Origin: Clostridia bacterium
GTDB lineage: Bacteria > Bacillota > Clostridia > Oscillospirales > CAG-272
DNA: 5,138 nucleotides
Assembly (NCBI GenBank): GCA_017559555.1
Contig: JAFYRH010000162.1
Span: forward strand, 1 to 5,138
Direction of reading: 5' to 3'
Both the position numbers and the translations under genes were made by a program. The notes under the pieces were generated by a model, which had not been told where the DNA came from, did not search any database, and was given only the letters and a program-made list of their open reading frames with translations. Below are positions 1-5,138 of the stretch, in pieces (positions within the stretch are counted from its first letter, which is position 1; the number at the start of each line of letters is the position of its first letter).

Positions 1-1131
1 TACGCAAGTGTAAACGCCCATACCGAGGCCGTATACAACAAGACCGAGCATATAAACGATGAGGGAGAGGCTCTTCGGTACCAAGGGGAAGATCAAAAGG
101 ATAGCGCCGCCTACGATGGATACAACAGTACCTGCAACGCTTGCTTCTTTTTTACCGTACTTGTTAACGATCTTCTTAATGAAGGGCATGAACACGAACA
201 TGGGAGCGAAGCCTACCATCATAACGAGACCGGAAAGTTCTGCCTTACCAAAGTAGGTTGCAAACATAATGGTGTTTGCGGTGGATGCGGATTGCATACC
301 AAGGAACATACCCATAGCGGCAACGGTTGCGCCAACTGCGGGGCGGTTCTTCATAAAGTTAGCAAATGCCTTGAGAACATTGAACTTCTCGCCGCTTTCG
401 TTGGTCTTAACAGCGTTTTCATCAACACGGAGGGTGATGTTCTTAATCATGAAGAGGAAGAAGCCGAGACCGAGTACACCCATAATCAGAGCTGCGATGA
501 ATACACGCTCGCCAAGCAGAGTTTGTACTTGAACACCGGTTTCGGGGTTGAGCACAGGATTGCCTTCTGCGTCAACTTCCTTGTGCCAAATGATCATGGG
601 GAGGATGATACCGGGGAGGAGGTTACCTACCATACCGCCGATAGAACGCCAAGAGGAGAGTTGTGCGCGCTCACCTGCATCGGTGGTGATCAGGGAGAGC
701 ATAGAGCCGTAGGGAACGTTTGCAATGGTGTAGAAAGCGTCCCAAAGCATATAACCGAGAATGAAGAGAACTGCTTTTACAAAAGTGGTTGCGCCGGGGA
801 AGGGAAGGAATACTGCTGCGCCTGCCAAGGTAAGGCCGATAGCGCCAACGAGGATGTAGGTCTTAAATTTGCCGCGTTTGTAAGGTCTTCTGTCAGCGTC
901 AATCAAAGAACCAATCAGCGGGTCGTTAATAGCGTCCCAAATTTGAACAACGAGGAGGAGTGCGGAGAGAAGACCGGTTTCCATAGCCATGAAAACAAGC
1001 CAGAAGGTTTGAACGGTGCCCTTAAGGCCAAAGCTCATATTACAGCCGGCATCGCCTGCCATGTAAGCGAGCTTATCACGCATGCCAAACTTGCGCTTGC
1101 CGTTGGCATCCAGTTGAGGTGCTTTTGTCAT
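1..1131 (-). CDS. GPH-family (MelB-like) sugar:cation symporter, 3' part missing
   Basis: This is a membrane transporter of the glycoside-pentoside-hexuronide:cation symporter family (MFS fold), which takes up a sugar or glycoside with Na+ or H+. The first 377 residues are visible without a stop; family members usually run to about 450-500 residues, so roughly the last two helices lie outside the window. About ten hydrophobic helices can be seen. The family signature is complete: WDAIND at 65-70, then D70-x3-G74-x3-D78-x8-GKFKTYILVGA at 87-97. D66 and D70 match the helix II cation-site aspartates of MelB (D55, D59). In helix I the position of MelB sugar-binding D19 appears to be N31 (GDAGCN, 26-31), so melibiose is not implied. 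A polar loop of about 30 residues (180-209) follows the fifth helix. The start at 1131 is chosen because AGAGGA lies 7 nt upstream. An in-frame ATG at 1197 would add 22 polar residues but has no ribosome binding site. The divergent AraC gene is the likely regulator. Substrate unknown. Confidence 0.93.
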   Translation of the reverse strand, partial: MTKAPQLDANGKRKFGMRDKLAYMAGDAGCNMSFGLKGTVQTFWLVFMAMETGLLSALLLVVQIWDAINDPLIGSLIDADRRPYKRGKFKTYILVGAIGLTLAGAAVFLPFPGATTFVKAVLFILGYMLWDAFYTIANVPYGSMLSLITTDAGERAQLSSWRSIGGMVGNLLPGIILPMIIWHKEVDAEGNPVLNPETGVQVQTLLGERVFIAALIMGVLGLGFFLFMIKNITLRVDENAVKTNESGEKFNVLKAFANFMKNRPAVGATVAAMGMFLGMQSASTANTIMFATYFGKAELSGLVMMVGFAPMFVFMPFIKKIVNKYGKKEASVAGTVVSIVGGAILLIFPLVPKSLSLIVYMLGLVVYGLGMGVYTCV

Positions 1132-1138
1132 TTTTTGT

Positions 1139-1144
1139 TCCTCT
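1139..1144 (-). promoter_or_regulatory. Ribosome binding site that decides the symporter start
   Basis: On the minus strand AGAGGA sits 7 nt before the ATG at 1131. The in-frame ATG at 1197, 22 codons upstream, is preceded only by AT-rich sequence with no purine-rich element, and an in-frame TAA at 1206-1204 closes the frame above it. The 1131 start is therefore preferred. Confidence 0.75.
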
Positions 1145-1205
1145 TTTCTAAAATTTTGTTTTTTGTGAATCAAGCCGCAATCCGACTCGAAATCCATCGT
1201 ATTTT

Positions 1206-1211
1206 ATTATA
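1206..1211 (-). promoter_or_regulatory. Candidate -10 of the symporter promoter, no clear -35
   Basis: The minus strand reads TATAAT here, a perfect sigma-A -10. It would start transcription near 1199 and give a leader of about 68 nt. At 17 nt spacing the -35 position (1229-1234) reads TCACGC, unlike TTGACA, and there is no TGn extension. A good -10 without a -35 suits a promoter that needs an activator, and the adjacent AraC regulator is a natural candidate. A second TATAAT on the same strand at 1266-1261 also lacks a good -35. Position inferred only from sequence; the region is very AT-rich, so chance matches are possible. Confidence 0.4.
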
Positions 1212-1248
1212 AATCTTTTTATCTTTTCGCGTGAGGAAATTTTTTATC

Positions 1249-1276
1249 TATTTTTGTATTATTATAATATTTTTGT
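1249..1276. repeat. 9-bp direct repeat in the divergent promoter region, possible AraC operator
   Basis: TATTTTTGT occurs exactly at 1249-1257 and 1268-1276, start-to-start 19 bp, close to two helical turns. AraC-family proteins often bind pairs of direct repeats about two turns apart. The pair lies upstream of both candidate promoters: about 50-75 bp before the predicted symporter start and just above the araC -35. The element is AT-rich and shorter TTTTTGT-like matches occur elsewhere nearby (for example 1160-1166), so a chance origin is quite possible. Confidence 0.3.
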
Positions 1277-1286
1277 TTAAAAAACA

Positions 1287-1315
1287 TTGAAAATATAAAA
1301 TAAATATGATATAAT
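1287..1315 (+). promoter_or_regulatory. Sigma-A promoter of the AraC-family gene
   Basis: TTGAAA at 1287-1292 and TATAAT at 1310-1315 are separated by exactly 17 nt, and TGA at 1307-1309 makes an extended -10. Transcription would start near 1322 and leave a leader of about 46 nt before the ATG at 1368. This is a near-consensus promoter that should be active without an activator. Confidence 0.8.
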
Positions 1316-1367
1316 TATAAAAAACAGGAAAGTCGAACACAGTGAATCACCAAAAAGGGGAAGAACG

Positions 1368-2588
1368 ATGTCATACGAACAAGAACTTGCGCTATTGCGC
1401 GATACATTTCAAAAAAGCCATGTCAGTCTCGTGTGTATGAGCGAGGCGGATTTTTATGCTTTGCGAGACGTCAACCCGCTCAAAAAAGCTACAGAGGAGG
1501 TTGCCGACGACTCTGCGCGCAAACTTTATTTGCAATCTTTGGAGCCTTACACCATGTATAAGCAAACAGATGCTTACCGCTGCGCGTGGATCTATTTATT
1601 GCTTTCTCAAACAGAAGAACAAGAAGTGCTTTTGATGGGACCGTATCTTGCATCCCAACCCACCGAGGAAGAACTTTTGGAAATGTGCGAGGAGAACGGT
1701 CTTTTTCCGCAAATGCAACGCACGGTACGCGAATATTACGCTTCGCTTCCCATTTTGCGGGATGCCAATTTGCTGTTCGTTATGCTCGAAACCTTTTGCG
1801 AACGAATGTGGAATCGTCCGTCTTTTGCCTTGGTCGACGTTAACCGTGAGCATCACGTCCCGGTTTCCCTTTTGAATGCCGAGCCGCGTACCGATAGCTT
1901 TGACGATCACCTCGCTAACATGAAAGTGTTGGAAAAACGCTACGAATTTGAAAACGAAATGATTCGTGCGGTTTCATTGGGGCAAATCCACAAAGAAAAG
2001 CAATTTTTGCCGGCATTTGATGCAATGCAATTGGAATCGCGAAGCTCTTCACCTTTGCGCAGTGCCAAAAATTATAGCATTATTATGAATACGCTGTTGC
2101 GAAAAGCTGCCGAAAACGGAGGTGTGCACCCCGTTTACCTCGATCGTATTTCTTCCGATTTTGCAAGAAAGATCGAAGAAATCTCTTTGCTTTCTGCCTT
2201 TCCCACATTGATGAATGAAATGTTTCGCGCGTATTGCCGATTGGTACGAAAGCATTCTATCAGACGATACTCGCCTGCCGTGCAAAAGGCGATCTTGCTC
2301 ATTGATTCCGATCTTTCTGCTCCGCTTACGCTTTCCACACTTGCCGCCGCACAGGGCTTGAGTGAGGGGTATCTTGCAACCATTTTCAAAAGAGAGACCG
2401 AGAAGACCGTTTCGGAATACGTTCGTGAAAAGCGTATGAAGCACGCGGCACACCTGCTTACCACCACCAAATTACAAATTCAAACCGTCGCGCTCCATTG
2501 CGGCATTATGGACGTACAGTATTTTTCAAAGCTTTTTAAAAAGCACACGGGAAAAACGCCAAAGGAATATCGCGAAACCGCGGAATAA
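1368..2588 (+). CDS. AraC-family transcriptional regulator
   Basis: A complete 406-residue DNA-binding regulator. The C-terminal hundred residues (about 303-404) form the AraC double helix-turn-helix. The first HTH is around 320-342 (LSTLAAAQGLSEGYLATIF). The second is around 367-402 and includes the family hallmark QYFSKLFKKHTGKTPKEYR. The N-terminal 300 residues should sense the signal. I cannot name that domain, but GPYLASQPTEEELLEMCEENG (91-111) and the stretch NTLLRKAAENGGVHPVYLDRIS (241-262) are of a kind I associate with AraC regulators of Clostridia. There is no signal peptide or membrane segment, so it is a soluble cytoplasmic protein. AAGGGGA at 1355-1361 lies 6 nt before the ATG and supports this start. 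The gene is divergent from the sugar symporter, its most likely target, and may also regulate itself. Its codon use is looser than that of both neighbours (14 of 16 Phe codons are TTT), as expected for a weakly expressed regulator. Ligand unknown. Confidence 0.93.
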   Translation: MSYEQELALLRDTFQKSHVSLVCMSEADFYALRDVNPLKKATEEVADDSARKLYLQSLEPYTMYKQTDAYRCAWIYLLLSQTEEQEVLLMGPYLASQPTEEELLEMCEENGLFPQMQRTVREYYASLPILRDANLLFVMLETFCERMWNRPSFALVDVNREHHVPVSLLNAEPRTDSFDDHLANMKVLEKRYEFENEMIRAVSLGQIHKEKQFLPAFDAMQLESRSSSPLRSAKNYSIIMNTLLRKAAENGGVHPVYLDRISSDFARKIEEISLLSAFPTLMNEMFRAYCRLVRKHSIRRYSPAVQKAILLIDSDLSAPLTLSTLAAAQGLSEGYLATIFKRETEKTVSEYVREKRMKHAAHLLTTTKLQIQTVALHCGIMDVQYFSKLFKKHTGKTPKEYRETAE

Positions 2589-2603
2589 ATCAATACGTTA
2601 TGC

Positions 2604-2639
2604 AAAAAACGCGCCTACCAAGCGGTAGGCGCGCATTTT
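2604..2639. terminator. Bidirectional rho-independent terminator between convergent genes
   Basis: A perfect 10-bp GC-rich stem, CGCGCCTACC (2610-2619) with GGTAGGCGCG (2624-2633), closes a 4-nt loop AAGC. On the minus strand it is followed by six T (2609-2604), a strong terminator for the large modular gene that ends at 2660. On the plus strand the tail is CATTTTG, a weaker T-tract that would end the AraC transcript about 20 nt after its stop codon. Confidence 0.92.
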
Positions 2640-2659
2640 GTTTATGGTTGATTTTAAAA

Positions 2660-5138
2660 TCAGTTAAAGTTGAGTTGGTTTACAATCTTGGTGCCGTCAG
2701 CGAGGCGGATTGCAAGAACACAACCGGTCCAATAGGTTTTACCGTTCCAGTTGCAAATTGCAATTTCAAGAGTTACTTCTTGGTTAGCATATTCTTGCAG
2801 GAAGCTGTATTGACCAACGCCGCTGCAGTAGAAGCCGATCTTGTTGCCTGCAGCATCATTGATAGCAGGTTGACCGTAGCCGGAGGGGAAGGTCAATTTA
2901 CCGGTGAATACATAAACCTCGGTGGTGTGGTCTTCTGTAATGTCATAGTTAACAACTTCTGCAATGGTCTTGTCGGTGATGAACTTTTCAGTGGAGTAAG
3001 CGTGCTCGCCCTTGTTGTTTACAACAATGGTTGCATCCTCGATGCAGGTTTGACCGGAGTAGGAGGTTGCCGCATCATCCTTCTTTTGGATCTCGCGCTT
3101 ACCGGTAAGGATAACTTCGTTACCGATGGAGAGACCTTCGAATTGAGTTTTATCAAGAACCTTTACAGCGATAACACTGCCGTCCTCGCCAAAGAGGTAG
3201 AAGCCGGTTTGGTTAACGAGGGAAGGACCAACAATACCCTTAACGGTGATGATTTCTTCATCTGCTGCGTTGAGAGCGTCACCAACGGTGATGAAATCAA
3301 CATTGGGAGTTTCTGCGTTTTCAACAGCAATGGTCTTGGTTACGGTTACGTTGCCAAGGGTTGCGGTGATGGTAACGTTTGCTGTGCCGTAGGTGGTGCC
3401 GCAGTGCATAATAACTTTGCCGTCAACAACCTCAAAGTAAACGATTGCGGTATTATCGGAGGAGTAGGAGAGTGCAACGTTTGCAAATCCGAGAAGCTCG
3501 GAGGAAACGGAAGTGATCATTTCCTGTGCGGGGTCTGCGGTGTACTTGGACTCGAATTGAGCGAGTGCGTGGTAATCAATAGCGTATTGAGGAGCATCTG
3601 CCTTGTCAAAGGTAAAGCCTTCGTCAACAACCTTGAGTACCTTAAAGCGCCATACGCAACCGGTTGCAGTGCTCTTTGCGTTGATTACAGAGAGATAAAC
3701 GGTGCAGATCTTGCCGTCAAATTCCTTGAGCCAATCAAGGTCGCCGCCGTTGCATTGGGTGTAAACGTAAGAACCGGTGATACCGTCGATATCGTCGATG
3801 TAGTAGTTGATAAAGCCTTGACCGATGGATTCCTTAACCAGAGCGGTTACTTTGTAAACGGTGGTGGTGATGTCGGTGGTGAAGGGGGTTTCCATAATGT
3901 CCTTAACGGTGGACTCGGTTACCCAAGAATAATCGGGGGTGGTGTTGCCGCCGTCGTTTGCGAGCAACCAAGCGTCAGCCAATTGGTTACAACCGTTGTA
4001 GCCAAACTTGTTAGCAAAAGAAACTTCGGTGTCAAGAATCCACCAGGTTTTTTCTGCGAGAACGGTAACGGTGTTGCCAACCTTAACAGAGCCTGCAAGA
4101 TCAGAGTCGAATACGTAAATGGAGTTTGTGCCGTCAACGAGGTAAACACCGTTGGGAACATAACCGCTTGCATAGGTGATTTGCGCAACAACGCCGGTAA
4201 CCTTAACAAGGTCGCCCTCTTTTGCGTTGCGTGCTTCGTCAATGGTCATTTCGGTGTAGACGCTTTCGTCAAGTTGAACCTTTTCAAACTTAACGAGTCT
4301 TGCGTTTGCAACTTCTGCCTTGTCGTTGTAGGTTTGCAGAGTGCAAGAGAGAAGAACGAGGTCACCCTTCTTGGGCTTATCGGTCATGCTTGCATAGCCG
4401 ATGCTGCCGTCTTCGCTATACGTGCCGTAAACGGAGATGGAGCCGGTAGCATCTTCAATGTACATAGCACCGTATGCACCGTTGGTAACGGTGGAAATGG
4501 TTGCGAGGATGTAGTATCTGGTGGTAGCGTCGCCGTAGAGCTTTGCAATTTCGAGTGCTTGCTCAATGGTGATTACATCGTATCCTGCTGCAAGGCCTGT
4601 GCCGGGCTTGGGCTCGATGTCGATAGAGGGAGCGAGGGTGCCTTCTTTGTAAGCGAGCAGGTCGGGCTTTTCAAATTCGATAAGTCCTTGATAGTTCTTG
4701 ATTTTACCTTGTACTACAATGTAGTCGCCAAGGTCGATCTTGTCTGCATCCTTTTTGATTTGGTAGCAGTACATGGGGTAATCTTCAAAACCTTCAATAA
4801 CAAAGGTGAGGGAAATGTCACCGTATTGGCTGTTGTAGCTTGCGGAAATGATTTGACCCTTGAGGGTGTAGGTGCCATCCAAATAAGCACCGCTTGCCAA
4901 GGCGTAAGCCAAGGGAAGAACAACTGCGGGGTCATCGGTTTGAATGTCGTCATAGGAAGAACCTTCATTCTCAGAGGGAGGAACGATAACGTCCTCGTGC
5001 GCGATCATGTTGGGTCTTTCAAATTCGATGGTGCCGTTGTAGTTTTTAATGATACCTTGAACTGCAACGTAGTCGCCAACGCTAACTTCGGGGGTGCAGT
5101 TCTTGAGGAAGTAGCAGTAGAGGGGATAGTCTTCATAA
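2660..5138 (-). CDS. Large modular protein with OB-fold-like repeats and an Ig-like domain, N-terminus missing
   Basis: The last 825 residues are visible. The frame stays open to the right edge, so the Met at 5008 is internal, not a start. Residues are counted here from the first full codon at 5137-5135. OB-fold-like modules: end of one at 1-43, then about 75-163, 187-286, 295-393, 404-505, 614-710 and 719-825. An Ig-like domain sits at about 518-607 (Ser-Asp-rich SYSSDNTAIV, ending in alternating Thr/Val strands). Five modules begin with T-[IV]-x-[ED] (T190, T298, T410, T617, T724), 107-112 residues apart except across the Ig-like domain. Inside them recur V-x-G-x-V and GxYLxDxxGSIxVY-like strands, as in bacterial OB-fold repeats of extracellular proteins. 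Linkers are acidic or Pro-rich (53-70, 166-184). No LPXTG, SLH or C-terminal membrane anchor is seen; a signal peptide would be outside the window. Codons are strongly biased, suggesting high expression. Likely secreted or surface-bound; binding to nucleic acid, glycan or another ligand is unproven. No catalytic motif recognised. Confidence 0.8.
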   Translation of the reverse strand, partial: YEDYPLYCYFLKNCTPEVSVGDYVAVQGIIKNYNGTIEFERPNMIAHEDVIVPPSENEGSSYDDIQTDDPAVVLPLAYALASGAYLDGTYTLKGQIISASYNSQYGDISLTFVIEGFEDYPMYCYQIKKDADKIDLGDYIVVQGKIKNYQGLIEFEKPDLLAYKEGTLAPSIDIEPKPGTGLAAGYDVITIEQALEIAKLYGDATTRYYILATISTVTNGAYGAMYIEDATGSISVYGTYSEDGSIGYASMTDKPKKGDLVLLSCTLQTYNDKAEVANARLVKFEKVQLDESVYTEMTIDEARNAKEGDLVKVTGVVAQITYASGYVPNGVYLVDGTNSIYVFDSDLAGSVKVGNTVTVLAEKTWWILDTEVSFANKFGYNGCNQLADAWLLANDGGNTTPDYSWVTESTVKDIMETPFTTDITTTVYKVTALVKESIGQGFINYYIDDIDGITGSYVYTQCNGGDLDWLKEFDGKICTVYLSVINAKSTATGCVWRFKVLKVVDEGFTFDKADAPQYAIDYHALAQFESKYTADPAQEMITSVSSELLGFANVALSYSSDNTAIVYFEVVDGKVIMHCGTTYGTANVTITATLGNVTVTKTIAVENAETPNVDFITVGDALNAADEEIITVKGIVGPSLVNQTGFYLFGEDGSVIAVKVLDKTQFEGLSIGNEVILTGKREIQKKDDAATSYSGQTCIEDATIVVNNKGEHAYSTEKFITDKTIAEVVNYDITEDHTTEVYVFTGKLTFPSGYGQPAINDAAGNKIGFYCSGVGQYSFLQEYANQEVTLEIAICNWNGKTYWTGCVLAIRLADGTKIVNQLNFN
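2693..2974 (-). repeat. Cysteine-containing OB-like module, second copy (C-terminal)
   Basis: Protein-level repeat within the large modular gene (visible residues about 722-815) of the module at 3623-3928. Shared features are the opening TIAEVVNY...TTEVYVFTG against TVKDIMET...TTTVYKVTA, a Cys-containing strand (C771), the L-x-E-[YF] segment followed by a Val/Thr strand with a Cys (C795), and TGCV (C806). It lies at the extreme C-terminus, so the protein ends with a module and not with an anchor. Confidence 0.6.
3317..3586 (-). other. Ig-like (bacterial Big-type) domain segment of the modular protein
   Basis: Visible residues about 518-607 lack the T-[IV]-x-[ED] opening of the OB-like modules. 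They instead show a Big-domain-like pattern: SSDNTAIVYF, then a Gly-Lys turn, GTTYGTANVTITAT and a last strand VTVTKTIAV. Big domains are usually spacers or adhesion modules in extracellular proteins, which supports an extracellular location. The call is by pattern only. Confidence 0.55.
3623..3928 (-). repeat. Cysteine-containing OB-like module, first copy
   Basis: Visible residues about 404-505 of the large modular protein, the partner of the module at 2693-2974. It carries C462, C478 and C494 at positions matching C771, C795 and C806 of the other copy, and the same TGCV strand near its end. It is followed directly by the Ig-like segment. Confidence 0.6.
4661..4789 (-). repeat. Tandem duplicated segment of the modular gene, copy 2
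   Basis: This 129-bp segment encodes FEDYPMYCYQIKK, then GDYIVVQGKIKNYQG and IEFEKPD. It matches the segment at 5009-5137 without gaps: by hand count 24 of 43 residues and about 87 of 129 bases are identical. The period is 348 bp (116 residues), one whole OB-like module. Confidence 0.85.
5009..5137 (-). repeat. Tandem duplicated segment of the modular gene, copy 1 (module cut by window edge)
   Basis: It encodes YEDYPLYCYFLKN, then GDYVAVQGIIKNYNG and IEFERPN, the second half of an OB-like module that continues past the window. Because it aligns in frame with the copy at 4661-4789, it proves that the gene reads through the Met at 5008 and begins further upstream. Confidence 0.85.

Noticed and set aside
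292..1212. A 306-codon open frame on the plus strand with many Cys/His residues (CANCGAVLHK, CCACQGK), like a zinc-binding protein
   Set aside because: It lies antisense to the symporter in a frame kept open by that gene's biased codons. The minus strand gives a full GPH signature and helices, and the plus frame has no ribosome binding site or recognisable domain.
1213..1228. Tandem ATCTTTTT / ATCTTTTC as a regulatory repeat
   Set aside because: Low-complexity T-rich sequence in an AT-rich spacer; it cannot be told from chance.
1596..2470. Open frames on the minus strand opposite the AraC gene (1596-1910, 2049-2453, 2135-2470)
   Set aside because: They overlap each other and a confidently identified AraC gene, and show no domain or ribosome binding site.
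3919..4968. Shorter minus-strand frames within the modular gene (3919-4242, 4384-4566, 4714-4968)
   Set aside because: They are Thr/Pro/Leu-rich frame-shifted shadows of the module repeats with no independent support.
2660..5008. The Met codon at 5008 as the start of the modular protein
   Set aside because: The frame is open to the window edge and the codons upstream encode a clear copy of the module at 4661-4789. No start-specific ribosome binding site is seen either.

Overview
The window looks like a piece of a Firmicutes (probably gut Clostridia-type) chromosome. This rests on AT-rich intergenic DNA with a near-consensus sigma-A promoter, AGAGGA/AAGGGGA-type ribosome binding sites, an AraC regulator of clostridial style and a large modular OB-fold/Ig-like protein. 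The assignment is by impression, not by a database match. There are three genes, two of them cut by the window edges, and no RNA genes, mobile elements or CRISPR arrays that I can support.

Layout: 1-1131 (minus strand) holds the first 377 residues of a GPH-family (MelB-like) sugar:cation symporter, whose C-terminus lies outside the window. 1132-1367 is an AT-rich divergent promoter region. It has a near-perfect extended -10 promoter facing right, a weaker promoter (good -10, no -35) facing left, and a 9-bp direct repeat between them. 1368-2588 (plus strand) is a complete 406-residue AraC-family regulator. 2589-2659 is a short convergent intergenic region with a strong bidirectional terminator. 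2660-5138 (minus strand) is the last 825 codons of a very large modular protein. It is built from about seven OB-fold-like modules and one Ig-like module, and its start is outside the window.

The AraC regulator and the symporter are divergently transcribed from one shared control region. This is the classic layout of a sugar-responsive regulator and its uptake gene, so the regulator probably controls the transporter; the substrate cannot be told from the sequence. The large modular protein is a separate transcription unit, convergent with araC. It is probably secreted or surface-attached and may or may not share the carbohydrate theme. The most interesting content is its internal architecture of two distinguishable OB-like module subtypes, with a recent-looking tandem duplication at the edge of the window. 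I see no evidence of a wholly new type of system.
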